A stretch of DNA of 64,000 nucleotides, from the NCBI GenBank assembly GCA_013368375.1, contig JAACJP010000018.1:496001-560000 (forward strand), written 5' to 3'. A model generated the notes under the pieces. The model made no database searches, had not been told where the DNA came from, and worked only from the letters and a program-made list of their open reading frames with translations. The translations under genes and the position numbers were made by a program. This DNA comes from Tricholomella constricta (taxonomy: Eukaryota > Basidiomycota > Agaricomycetes > Agaricales > Lyophyllaceae). Shown piece by piece: positions 1 to 11,329 of the stretch. The number at the start of each line of letters is the position of its first letter. The first letter of the stretch is position 1.

Positions 1-162
1 TGTTTGATCACATACCTATTTTACGGTGATTTAATCGACTGTCACTGTCATCAATTCTCGCAACTTCTTCAGTACGAGTGACTGGTACGAGTCGATCGTA
101 CTCTGGTACCGGTATAGTTAGTAGTCTACAAAATCGACTTTCAAAAAGCATGTCCTTTTATT

Positions 163-3100
163 CTACAGTGATTCAAACGCAGCAGCGATCACAGCCTTCT
201 GCTGCACGGCATACAGCTTCCCAATTCCAGGCGCGGGCAACGCGCTCTCCTTCCGTCCCCGATACTCCAACTTGCCATCATAATCAATCGCCTCAAACAC
301 CGGCTGAATCCTACTCGCCACATGCGTGTACGATCCCTGGTTCTTCGGCTCCTCTTGGAGGTAGAAGATCTCATCAGTGCGGGTATATCGTTCCAAGGTT
401 TCCGTGAGTTCCTTGAAGGGGAACGGCGAAAGCTCTTCGATGCGAACAAAGGCAACGTCGTCGTTCAATCCACGCGCTTCGCGCTCCTTGATGAGGTCGT
501 AGTAAATCTTGCCCGACACAAGAACGACGCGCTTGACCTGGCTTGCATCTGCGATGGGATCATCAAGGACTGGTTGGAAGCGGCTGCCCTTGCTCAGTTC
601 CGTAATCGAGGACGACGCAGCCTGGGTAGCATAGTCAGATCAGCGCGTCGTGTCATGGTAAGTGGATGGCGCCTACCGATAGACGCAAGAGCCCCTTGGG
701 TGCAGCAACGACGAGGGGCTTGCGGAAGTTCCTCTTGATTTGCCGCCTCAAAAGATGGAAATACTGCGCAGGGGTGGTTGGGAAGACGACATGCATATTA
801 ACGTTCGCGGGTTCGTTGTTGGGCTTGGGCACATAAGGATCATCGGACAACTGATAAAAAAGCAAATCGGCATCAGGTAAGAGGCATCGACCTTGATGTT
901 TCGGACACACCTGAAGCATTCTCTCAATTCGGGAGGACGAATGCTCCGGACCGGCGCCGTCCAGACCGTGAGGGAGAAGCAGAACGATTCCGCTTTGCTT
1001 AAGCCATTTTGCTATAGATGAGTTAATCATAGACCTAGATATTTCGATGATGCTATGATTTACTTTCTGCGGAAACCACGTAGGTATCAATGATAACCTG
1101 CGCGCCATTGAAGAAGTCGCCAAACTGAGGCCAAGTAGTTAGTTTAAATTGTTGATTAATCGGAATGGACTGCAAAAACCATACCTGAGCTTCCCAGATT
1201 GGCAAGATATTGGGTCGTTCCCAACTTGTGCCGTATTCAAACTGGATGACAAGGTCAATTCAACTAGAATGGAACGCCGACGTTTCTGAATGAACTTACC
1301 CCAAGCACAGCCATCTCACTCAGTGAACCTATCCAACATATTATTCAGCCAACACCTCAGATGTCACAAGGTCGGTCAACCTACTATTTGCAAGCTCGAG
1401 TGTCCCAGGAGCCTGGAGCTCGTCGTTGAGGGGAACGATGACACCTTCCGTCTGTTGATTGACCAACATCGCGTGACGTTGACTGAAGGTTCCTCTGCCG
1501 ACATCCTGTCCCGAGATGCGAACATCACAACCCTCAAGCATCAGGGAGCCAAATGCCATTGCCTGTTTCAATCAAATGAGCTTCAAAAAGATTGTGCACA
1601 TATGATACAGACGAACCTCAGCTGAAGCCCAATCGATGCCCTTGCCAGTCTCAATACTCTTCAGGCGATTCTTGATATGTCTGTGGAGCTTAGAATGGAC
1701 CTGCTGCTCACCAGCGTCAGTCAGTTAGTCACAATGCCTGTCGACCAGTAAACCACACATACGAAACCATCTGGAACGGCGACGCTCGCTTTCCCGACCT
1801 TCGTGAGCGTTTCTTGATCGACACCAGTGACGGGATCGAACTCGGCTTCCTTGCTCGCGGGCCAGACAATTCCCTTCCATTGACCTTCCAGCATGGACGC
1901 CTCGGGGACGAAGGAGCCAACTTTCGAGAGCTCAGCTTCGAGATGCAACTTGTAGGCAGTGCGGACTTCAGTGATATCGTTTTCGTTGAGGATTTCTTCG
2001 GTCTAAATCGCGAGTTAGCTTGCGCTCGAGAGGTCGGGTCAAAGGACAATACCTTGAGCTTCTCCTCGTAGATCTGGGGGACTGAACGCCTGGCGCTGAT
2101 CTTCTCGTACATCAGTGGACTGGTTATACTGGGAAGGTCGAGCTCGTTGTGACTATTGGGAGGAATGTTTCAGTGATTGACGACAGACAATGAGCGAGAG
2201 CACGTACCCCCTGTCAGTCGTAAGTGAGAGTATGTATCAGCGTTATATGATCGTTAAAAAAGTTAATTGGGGAACGCACCATCTGCGATATACAAGAAGG
2301 TCGACGATGATGTCCTGTTAAAAACGTGTGAGTAAGCATGAAATGATATTAGAAACCTCTCACGTACCTTGCGGAAGTATTTGCGGTACCGGAAAGCGAT
2401 ATCCATGGCGCGAACGACGTCTGCATCAAAGGACGACTCGTTAGGACCAATGGCGTAGATACTGAATCCATTTTACCTTCGGGATGATCTCCGTTGACGT
2501 GAAGCACGGGAGCGTTGATCATTTTCCCGACATCAGAGCAATATAACGAAGATCGAGCGTTCGAAGCAGGAGTAGTGTAACCGATGCTGTGGGAGGCTTA
2601 TTAGACTTCTGAAAGTGCGGTGGTCTCGTTAAAGTCAATGTACTTATTACTGATGGATGAATATTGCGATGAGTAAGGGACGTTTGGTGAAAAGAATGTA
2701 GAACGTACTCAACCACAAGGTGAACTGTGCCACCGCTTGTGAAGTGAGGCAAGTTGCCTGATATTTTGGTCAAAAAAGCCAAGACCCATTCACGACGGGA
2801 GCTTACTCAAGCCGAGTCCTTCCATGATAACGCCCTGACCAGTGAAGCTGGCATCACCGTGCAGCTGTACACACATGACTTTGTCACCAAGTTCGCAGTC
2901 CTTCGGAGAGGTTTTAAGAAGGGAGTATTGTTTCGCTCGTGTCTTTCCTAAAGCCACTGGATTGACCGCCTCTGAAATGAGAGTAACGTCAATCGATGTA
3001 TAGAAGGTCTAATGGCAGATATCTTGATCTTATACCTAAATGGGATGGGTTTGGGAGTAGAGAGACTTTCAACGGATTCGTAGAGCCGTAATTCAGGGTA

Positions 3101-4285
3101 GGGGACGAGACTGGAAGGAAAATATTAGCAGCTTAGTAGTTGATAGAAGCGCGAGACTCATTACCAAGATGACTGAGAACGTCTCCTTCGGCTCCGAGCT
3201 CTTCAGGAAGCTCAGAACCTCCCTTGATCTTATTGAATAAGGCTGCCGGCGAGAACTTCAGGAGGTCCGTGAGGAGATTCAAACGGCCACGATGGGGCAT
3301 TCCTGCAAGGTCAGAAATAGGTTGAGGAACAATGACGTTCGAGAGAACGAAGCCATACCCAGAATGATGTGCTGTATACCACCTGTGATGACACATTAAT
3401 TTATCACCTCATTGTCTGTACTCGTATCCGATACTTACCATGGGACGCAGAAGAAAACAGCGAGTCCAGAGCAGGTAACATGGATTCGCCTCCTTCCAAC
3501 CCATACTATTCAAGGATTATAAGTCTCGAGCACGAAGGTTCGTCCACGTCACGTACACGCTTCAAATTCGGGAACTTGAGTTGGAGGAAGTTGTCGAGAA
3601 CCTCGCTACGAGCCAAAAGCCCATGTATACGTCGCTTCAGCCCCGCATCGACAGTGGTTTTCTCGGACGAAGGCAACGACTCAGATTCCAAAAGGTGCGA
3701 GAACCACAGCCGTTCCGTCTTCGAGGGCGAGTGCATATACTAAGGAGGGACATGTCAAAAGCTTCCGAGGCGTAGACAAGTTTTCAATGCCATACCTCAT
3801 GTGCAATTCGTCCAACATAGACAGACCTGAGGTGACGCGTTATCTCAGCGAGCGTCCACCATTCCTCAGCCGAATGGCTGCCTCCCACGGGTTTCGTCCA
3901 AATGATTCCATTCACGTTGTACTTCTTCGAGTCATCGATAAGCCCATAGCGTTTCGGGTCTAAGGCTGCGACCTCTTCTCTGTGAATAAGGTCCAGTGGG
4001 TCGATGCGCGCTGCACGATGCCCATGCGTCCTCATAGAGTCCACATATCGCAGAAGTGGTGCATTAATGTAACGGTTCTCCAGTTGGGACTCCGTGTCTT
4101 CGCGTCTGATATAAGGCTCCAGTTGACTCGTTGAGGACTAGCAGTGACTTACAGTCAGGAAACACATATTCCCGTCGTTTCCGGAAGCCAAAGGATTCAT
4201 CGTGGTATCTACGCGTCCACAGCGCCCTTGCAGGCAGCCGTGAGCGTATTGGTAACAGCAATGGCATAGAGGCCAATGAGATCAA
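163..4285 (-). CDS. DHTKD1: DHTKD1-type 2-oxoacid (2-oxoadipate) dehydrogenase E1, mitochondrial
   Basis: This is a thiamine-diphosphate E1 subunit of a 2-oxoacid dehydrogenase complex, most like DHTKD1, which decarboxylates 2-oxoadipate in lysine and tryptophan breakdown in mitochondria. Conserved blocks follow in order through about a dozen short introns: [15 protein letters not shown], a [12 protein letters not shown] block, [15 protein letters not shown] then [37 protein letters not shown] and [14 protein letters not shown]. The N-terminal region found in true OGDH (lipoyl-binding and FLSG-type segment) is absent, and [14 protein letters not shown] fits DHTKD1 better than OGDH. The start at 4285 gives an Arg-rich presequence ([20 protein letters not shown]); Met at 4267 is an alternative. 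All exons I checked stay open. The exception is the join between exons 1 and 2 (about 4118-4165): the strong GTAAGT donor gives the wrong phase, and only a weaker GT three codons later keeps the frame. Ordinary OGDH is the alternative assignment. Confidence 0.88.
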
Positions 4286-5116
4286 CAGTAGTTGAGTATT
4301 TGACCTCCTCGGCGGACGTCAACGCCCCTGAAGACGCTGTCGGCTGGTATCAGTGCCTTCAATAACCAAGGCGGATTCTGGCAGTCACGGCAGTCAAGGA
4401 AGGCGTGAAATGGTGTTGAACAGCTCTTGGTGGGATTCAAGCGCTTCAGGGTTGCATGGCACAAGACCCGAGCAATAAATACTTGAACGGGCGGAGCATC
4501 CTAGTCGAGGTCACTACTCGTGGTCACGTTCGCGTGACGTCCGTCGCACGCGTCGGCGGCGACGCGCCGTGCAGGGTCGCCCAAGGCCCTGCTCGCCTTC
4601 GTCGGCGCGTCCCTTTACGCGTTCAGCGAGCAGGCACTCGGACCTCATCTCTCGCAAGACTTCCCGGTCCCCTCCTAGCGAGCGTCTCTCTTCCCCGACT
4701 CTCTCTGAGGTGCTTACTACCGAGTCCCGACCGTACAGTATATTTCCTGACTCGAACTTGCCTAGCCCCAAAGACTTTACACCCCAACCCCACAGGTCTC
4801 ACTCTCACCTCCGTCTCTCGCTCACTACAGCTGCTTGAGTCGCTCTACATATAAATATAAGTATCGCCCTCACTTCATTCTGCCCTACAATTGGTCTGCC
4901 TCTTGTTCCAGGCCCCTCTAGACTCCCCGCATTACAGAGGCCGACATCCGGGTCGCACATCAACACGTCACAAGCCTCACTCGCGTCCCCGCCCACCCCT
5001 CCTTGCACCACAGCTCTCCACTCCCCTCGCCCTGGCCCTCTAAATGAGGCGCTCCGCTAGACAAGGGGAAAGCGCGCGAAACTGAACCTAGATCTCTGGG
5101 GTATCATGATGAGGGG
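4286..5116. other. Intergenic region between two divergent genes, GC-rich centre
   Basis: This 0.8-kb stretch separates the dehydrogenase (minus) from the F-box-like gene (plus). The part from about 4500 to 5050 is rich in GC and CT. Short overlapping open frames exist on both strands, but none resembles a protein I know and they look like composition effects. A TATAAATA-like string lies near 4850. I see no RNA gene. It probably holds the two promoters. Confidence 0.5.
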
Positions 5117-5124
5117 TATATAAG
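5117..5124 (+). promoter_or_regulatory. TATA-like element of the F-box/LRR-like gene
   Basis: TATATAAG lies about 100 bases upstream of the first in-frame ATG (5224) of the gene on the plus strand. This spacing is normal for a fungal TATA element plus a short leader. No transcription data are available, so this rests on sequence alone. Confidence 0.4.
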
Positions 5125-5223
5125 GACGTAGCATTTTCGGGGTGTTTAGGAAAGGAGAGTACATATTGACTTACTTTGACATCATTGCCTCCGACTCATA
5201 TAAAGACTCAGCTGCGCCACCAA

Positions 5224-6060
5224 ATGCATGTCAAACTTACGATGCACATCCCCACTGAAGTGTACCAGACTATCATCCGAGTGGCCACTTGTGTACCAGA
5301 GGCATTCGACACATCATTTGACTCCGTTCTTCATGAAGATCAGGAGTCAGTCCAAAAAGCCATCCAGAAGTCAATGTTCACAAAAACCGCTCTTTCCTTG
5401 GTATTCAAGCTCTTCCATGAGCTCACAGAAGAGTCCCTGTATGAGATCGTCACCGTTAACCGGTTTGACCACATCCCCTATCTTGCGAAACTCCTGCAAA
5501 GTCAACCAAACCGCCACTCATCGCGTAAACCACCTGGGTTGCATTGTCGGCGTTTAGAAATATCTCTAGGAACAGGTGCGGTCAACTACAAGGACAAAGC
5601 ATGGTACGAAGGCGGACATGTTCTTTGGGGGCTGCTTCCAGCTTGCCCACAGGTCACCATCCTCATCTGTCGTATCTGGAAAAGACGGCCCCGAGGACCG
5701 TGGCGTTGCTCAAACGTACCCCACCTTACCAATCCTGCCCTTTGGAAGATCATCACCTCCACTTGTGGGCCTCATCTCAAGCGCCTTGAGCTATTCGGGC
5801 TCAGCAAACACATGGACCGCGTTGAAATGTTGCTACGATATTGCACGAGCCTTGAGGTGTGCCGCCTAGTTCACGTACGGCCTTTGATCGATGGAGAGAC
5901 ATATGATGAGGAGGAACCCGCTTTCTTACGGTTCAGTTTGGTCCGGACTGGATGTACTGTGCGTGACGAGACAAGTGGCGTACCATCTGGTTTTTTCGAC
6001 TGGGAAATCAGCGAGAGTTTTGCGAAGACCAAGCACGGTGTATCATGGCCAGCTGACTGA
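5224..6060 (+). CDS. F-box/leucine-rich-repeat-like hypothetical protein
   Basis: This is an intronless frame of 278 residues from ATG 5224; a second ATG at 5242 would begin directly at MHIPTEVYQTIIRVAT. That start resembles a degenerate F-box opening (I/L-P-x-E-v-y-x-x-I), and the later part has LRR-like stretches such as CGPHLKRLELFGLSKHM and LLRYCTSLEVCRLVHVRPL, a layout common in the very large F-box/LRR families of mushrooms. If this is right, it would be a substrate adaptor of an SCF ubiquitin ligase, but the F-box is weak and I cannot name a target. No signal peptide or membrane segment is visible. Upstream in-frame codons contain no further ATG. It could equally be an LRR-only relative that has lost the F-box. 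Confidence 0.6.
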   Translation: MHVKLTMHIPTEVYQTIIRVATCVPEAFDTSFDSVLHEDQESVQKAIQKSMFTKTALSLVFKLFHELTEESLYEIVTVNRFDHIPYLAKLLQSQPNRHSSRKPPGLHCRRLEISLGTGAVNYKDKAWYEGGHVLWGLLPACPQVTILICRIWKRRPRGPWRCSNVPHLTNPALWKIITSTCGPHLKRLELFGLSKHMDRVEMLLRYCTSLEVCRLVHVRPLIDGETYDEEEPAFLRFSLVRTGCTVRDETSGVPSGFFDWEISESFAKTKHGVSWPAD

Positions 6061-6902
6061 ACAGGAAAGGGAAGAAAGGAAGAAATTTTGAAGGCGAGAC
6101 CACAGATACATGTTGTGAAATCAGACATTCTCAAATATAGCAGCAACTTATTTCGATCAAGTGACCTTGGGGTTGCACTCCTTTGGAATATGGGCCCCGC
6201 GCGCTTCCCACTGCGCCATGCTGCTTAGTACAATCAGCAAGATGCAGCAAATGTTTTGAAAAGTGTACAGGGAGAAGCCTAAGGTGGATAACTTACAATA
6301 TGTAGCCGCATCTTCAACTCACAAGTCAGAACTTTTGGGATTTCATTCTCCTCCATACTTCGTGGTCGGAGAATCGAGACATTCTCTCTGAATTTTGTCG
6401 TTGGAGAACACCAACGTGATGCCGACGGATGAGAATCATTGACAGAGCCAGTTTGAAACATATTCAAAACGAAGATAATCATCGTCTGTGTCGACAAGAA
6501 AAACATGGTCGCTATAGGTGAGATAGACGCTGAGTAATGTCCATCCCGCTGGACAACACAGTCGAGTTGATGGTGCATGGTATATTGGTGACCAACGGAG
6601 GTAGTAAAAGGCCATTCATAGTCATCTCAGTCACCAATTAAGCCACGGAGCACAAAAAGGGCATAGCAACAGTTTGCGGGAAGTAAACGATAGGGAGAAG
6701 ATTAAGCCTTGGAAGACAGCTGAACATTGAAGCTTGAAGTATCGTGAAGGGTCTGAGTCGACCAAGAGCGTGAGGCGGCCTTGGAAGATAATACTTCCCA
6801 AAAAGGAAATTTTGACACGAGACGACACGTCGCTCGGCGTTTGACAGAACCCTCACCGAGTTCATGCTCGCCCTTGGTCACTTCTAAACTTCATCTACTC
6901 TA
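6061..6902. other. Intergenic region, no supported gene
   Basis: Short minus-strand frames here (about 6279-6578 and 6631-6865) contain a hydrophobic stretch but no recognisable domain, and no convincing splice pattern joins them. The last part is presumably the promoter and leader of the downstream signal peptidase subunit gene. I see no other feature. Confidence 0.4.
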
Positions 6903-7784
6903 ATGGCTCCTTCAAGAAAATCAGTAAAAAATGGTCGCGACCCACGAACTCCCAGTCCAAGTCGGTCCGGCGCCGTCTCTTCCGCAGCGTCGTCCCCTGA
7001 GCGTCCAGCGGGCCCCCTCGGCATAGCCGTGGCACCTGGGGATCGCGAGGTGGTCAAAGTCAACAACTCAAACCCCACAGAGCTCAAGCACGCTTGCGAT
7101 GATGCCCTGAAACGCGTGAGTAACTCCGGCTATGCATTGACGCCAAACTAAGTGTCCTTTTACCAGTATCTCTCCAGACCCGACTTGTTCAAACAGATTC
7201 ACCTTCATACGGATGTACGATTAGGATTGGGCTGGCTGAGCGTGTTTATTGCTGCTGGTACAGCGTTGTATGGATATAAGATCGACTTTGAGAAGTCGAA
7301 GCCGGTGGTGTGGGCGGGGCTTTTGCTGTGAGTCTAGCTTTCAACTTGCCGTAGGTTCATGCAGCTCAACACCCTTGAACACAGATACATCGCTCTCACA
7401 ACGATTCAGACCCTCTACGCATACTTCATTGAAGGCAACATTGTATTTGTTGGAAAGCGTAAAACATTCTCCAAGAGGGTGCGTAGTCCTTGCATTATTC
7501 ATTTAACGAGACTTATGTCCAATGTTTTTCAGATTATAACAGAGCGGATAACCCTATCCTCGACGACAGAACCTGTGAAAAAAACAAATCCCCCTGCATA
7601 CTCCCTTTCACTACACTACGTCCGGTCTACCAGTGGCGGCAAGTCTCTGCTCGCCAAAGGCAAAACACGGGGATCGAAGGGATACAACGCATTTTTCGAC
7701 GCGGAAGGGACTCTGGATCAGGAGAGGTTCGAGCAGTGGGTGGGGGAGCTGGTCGAGCGGGTGATGGAGGGCAAGAGGTCATAG
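6903..7784 (+). CDS. SPC2: Signal peptidase complex subunit 2 (SPC2/SPCS2)
   Basis: This is a non-catalytic subunit of the ER signal peptidase complex, which helps link the complex to the Sec61 translocon. Four exons (6903-7115, 7167-7327, 7385-7478, 7533-7784) join in frame to 239 residues. After a Ser/Pro-rich N-terminus come two membrane helices, LGLGWLSVFIAAGTALYGYK (about 90-109) and the segment ending TIQTLYAYFI (about 116-138). The C-terminal cytosolic domain contains IITERITLSS, YSLSLHY and GYNAFFDAEGTLDQERFEQW, matching the SPC25 family pattern of strand-rich tail after a helical hairpin. Introns are 51, 57 and 54 bases with clear GT and AG ends. The ATG is the first in the frame. 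Length is slightly above the animal protein (about 226), mostly from the N-terminus. Confidence 0.9.
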
Positions 7785-8230
7785 GTTTTCTTGGCTTCTG
7801 CTCGTGTGACCCCTCATACCTAGGGGTGGTTTCTCTCCTTTCATCCTGTCGCTGGGTTCTCCTATCTCTATATCTCCAAAACAATCCAGAACTCTTCGAT
7901 CGACCACATTTTTGACATTAGCGATCCCTCATACCTCTGCACCCCGACCCTGTAGTATTTAAATTTCTCAAAAAGACAATACCTGCCGATTCTGATGTTT
8001 CTTGGGATCGTTTCAACCTTTCCCATCCAGAACAAGCCTCAGTTTTGTATCAAGTGCGCTGCAAGGGAATGATTGTATTATAATACGCCATTTACCATTC
8101 TGTAGGCCTAATTGACGGTAATCTCCCTAAAATATGAGTACACCTCATGTATGAATCTCGTAAATCATCATTCTAATTCCACACCCTCTCAAAAACCTTC
8201 TAAGAGACAAAGACACATTACACAACGTGC
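7785..8230. other. Convergent 3' intergenic region
   Basis: This stretch lies between the stop codons of two convergent genes (SPC2 on plus, the secreted protein on minus). It is AT-richer than the flanking coding sequence and probably contains both 3' untranslated regions. No gene, RNA or repeat is evident. Confidence 0.5.
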
Positions 8231-9746
8231 TCAGCACTTGGCCACAACCTTCTGGCCTGCAGCGATCGTCTTGTCAACCTTGCCTGCAGCAGCAGCGACA
8301 GCGTCGGTCACCGCGGGATCGGTTCTACGCATATTCAAATAATTAGTCGGAAAGATTTTTTCTCCATATGAACAGATGGACGAACGAGGTGATTCCAGCA
8401 AGGGCCGTCTGGGCTTGTGTCAGACCATCCTCGACCTGTTTGCGCGCATCCGGGGCAGCGGACTGGCCGGCGATGATACCTTTGGCGATCGTGGCAATGC
8501 CGGCCTTTGCACTTGCCAAACCCGCGCTCGCGGTGGTGGCGGCATCGGCGGCGGTGGCGTCGCTGTGACGGACGGGCAGGTTTAGATTGGACGGGTACTA
8601 GTGATGGGTTAGAAAATAATCTTACGCAGCGGCGGCGGTGCTGAGAGCCGCGACGGCCTTTGAGGATGCGCGGAGATTGGCCAAGATCTGGACGCGAGCG
8701 ACGTTACATCCGATCCCGCCAATCGCCTTCAGCAGCTGGCGTTTCTCTATAAGGGGAAATAAGGATATGTGTGAGGCGTAGGGGCGAACCACATACCGCT
8801 CTTCAAGGCCTGGTTTTTGGTATGCTTGGAAATCGTTGCGGACTGAGCGGTAGCGTCAGTAGCGACGCCTGTGTCCTCGCTGTTGACAGCCTGGTGGTCA
8901 TTCACAACCGCTGCATCATGGGTAGCGGCGTCCGTTGTCCCAGCGGTGGCAGCGGTGGCAGTGTGGTGGACATTCACAACCGCTGTATCATGGGTAGCGG
9001 CATCCGTTGTCCCAGAGGCAGCAGCGGTGGCAGTGGCAGTGGAAGTGGCAGAGGCAGTGGCAGTGACCTCGGCCGAAGCGGTGTTGGTTTGCTCGGCCAT
9101 TCCTGCATCTACCGCAGCGTCATCACTGCACTGTGCGACCTGCTGGGCATTCCCCAAGGCCTCCATGATCTTGGCCTTCGCTTTCGTCAGAGGTCCCCTA
9201 GCTGCGCTGCCTCTCGCGCTAGACAGCCAAGATAGGGAAGTTGAGGGGAAGACTCGAATAAAAGAATACACGCTCACGCTTTGATTGTATCGAGCGCGGC
9301 TTTAGCATCAGTCAGGCCTTGGAGCCCCTTGGCTCCCAGTCCGTTACCGGCAGCCTTCGCTGCAATTTCGTCGGGGATGGCAGCAGCGATGCCTTGGAAT
9401 GCGCCACTGGCGGCTGTCAGTCCGCCCTGCGCCTCGTTGACGGCATCAGCCATCGCAGCATCGCTTGATTGCCGCATCTCGTCAGATCGCGATTTGCATT
9501 GAGAATCGGGTTATATGGCTCACTTTGTCTTCATTGCAATGGCTGCCATTGTGTCGACAGCATCATTGGCGGCTTCCATGTTCGCAGCGGTCTTGAGAAG
9601 GGCCAGATCGCAATTTGCATTGCCCAGAGGCGCTATCAGAATGCATTCTACATCAACATCAGAGCGAAAAGGACGTAGCAGAGAGACATACCAGCCTGAG
9701 AGCCAAAGGCCAAAGCTAGAACAATGAAACACACTGTGAAGCGCAT
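8231..9746 (-). CDS. Secreted alanine-rich protein with two related helical domains
   Basis: The protein starts with a clear signal peptide (MRFTVCFIVLALAFGSQA, then AP) and was spliced from about seven exons; the last ends KVVAKC-stop. Two similar segments are visible. Each opens with Cys and an Ala/Asn-rich helix (CDLALLKTAANMEAANDAVD and CNVARVQILANLRASSKAVA), continues with D-A-A-x-A-D-A helices, and ends near a Cys (VAQCSD and VVAKC). Between them is a Thr/Ala/His linker carrying a near-exact tandem repeat built on TTDAATHD(T/A)AVVN. The layout resembles small secreted or cell-wall helical proteins such as HsbA-like galactomannoproteins, but I do not recognise the family with confidence. 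No catalytic motif is seen. Splice joins in the low-complexity linker are the least certain part. Confidence 0.65.
8896..9015. repeat. 48-base direct repeat inside the secreted-protein linker
   Basis: Positions 8896-8943 and 8968-9015 are nearly identical 48-base blocks (three mismatches by eye) separated by a short GCAGCGGTGG-type repeat. On the minus strand they encode two copies of TTDAATHD(T/A)AVVN. This looks like recent expansion of the linker by slippage or unequal exchange. Confidence 0.85.
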
Positions 9747-11329
9747 CGTAGTGTAAGGTGTCAAGAAGGTGTTGAAACGAAGGTCGGAAACAAAAAAAGT
9801 TCAGAAGACGGGCTGAGGAACTGATGAATACGAAATGAGTCGACTCAGTAAAGACACCAGGTCTGGTTCGAAGGGAAAAAGGACAAGACACGGTCAAGGA
9901 GGCTGAGAAGGCGAATGGGTGGACGAAGGCTTCCCTTCCTTGGAATTTATAGGCTCATGACTCCAATAAAATCAAGACTTCCTCGATTGGATGGGAGCGA
10001 AGGCGCTCCAGATTGCAGTAACTTGGGTAGTGACACTGACTGTGTGTGAATGACAGATAGTTCTCAAGATAGACAATGAAAGGAATGCTGTGCGTTGAAT
10101 GAGTTCCAGAGTTCTCAGAAGTGATGGTCGGAGAGAATCCACGGGCGCGTGAATTGTTACCAAGGTGAATGAACTGGTGACGATAGCCGCAGTTCTCAGA
10201 AAAAAGGTTTGGAAGGACGTTGCTGACTGATGATCAGCAGGATTTGCGTGCCAATCGCCTTCCTCAGCATTAGCCTTGTCCAAGTCCTCTACCCCGCAAG
10301 ACCCAGGAATGATCAGATCGCAAGACCAAGGAAATCCGCAAGGCCAAGGAACAGAAATTTCAAGTATCGCGAACACCCTCGGACATGGTCTTGCAAAATT
10401 ACATGAATAGAGCAGGTGTCAAGGACCTCGCAGCTTCGAGACCTGCCTCCTGTCAAGGGTGTCTCGGCTGCCATCCTTTCCATTCTCGTGGACATGGCAT
10501 ATGGATAGTGATACGATGACGAGAAGAATCAGTAGGTCAAGATGCTGTCAAGAGGTTTGGACTGATGCAACGCAGGTGCCAGTGAAGGGTGAATTGATGT
10601 AATCAGCCTTGGATTGGCCAATAAACCGACCCCTTTGGCTTCCGTCCTCAACGACTGGCAACTTGAGTACATACTGAGCGTCGAGCGCAATGATCACAAC
10701 AAGGGTATGTGGGTCAGAACTTGCCTGCCAACAATAGACTTTGAATAGATACAGCTCTCTTCTCCAACTTGATATGGATGGATGGATGGATGGATGGATG
10801 GATTACAGTTGTTCCGATCCTCTTTCAAGTTCCGATCTAGCAACGAAGGACCTTGACGAAAACGGAAAATACGTACTTTTGAACTCAACAGGGCATAGGA
10901 AGACATTATAAGAATAGAAATTGGCAACTTCACGACTCGCCTGTTGCAGAAATCTGAATCCAGGTGCAACACAACCATCTGCGTCTTCGATTTGCAACAA
11001 TGTCACGGTTATCACTACATACCGATAGCGAGCTGTCAATCATACCCTATTCTTATGCCGTTGAAGGCTCAAGTCCGCTTCTGCAGGAATCGGGGAGGAC
11101 TGGTTGGAAAGAGAATCAACGGACGCAAAGGAGGGAATTTCGAAGGTCATTCAAGTTCGGTCGACCATTGAAACTAATAATTGTACAAAGGTTGTCGATC
11201 AACGAAAAGGCGAAGAGGGTATATTGGGATAGTGACAGCAGATTTGAGAACAAGTAGACAGTGCTAATTTAACGAGATAAGCTGAATAACATCGGTGACG
11301 GGGAACTCGGGACTGTTTAGACGTTCATC
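9747..11329. other. Intergenic region with a GGAT microsatellite
   Basis: About 1.6 kb holds no recognisable gene. The left end is presumably the promoter of the secreted-protein gene (minus). A tetranucleotide run of about seven GGAT units lies at about 10774-10803. A minus-strand frame at 9972-10376 has no recognisable motif and I do not support it as a gene. The right end is the 3' flank of the GMC gene. Confidence 0.5.

Noticed and set aside
4456..5011. Overlapping open frames of 60-130 codons on both strands
   Set aside because: GC-rich composition produces them in most frames at once; no domain, no splice pattern and no ATG context support.
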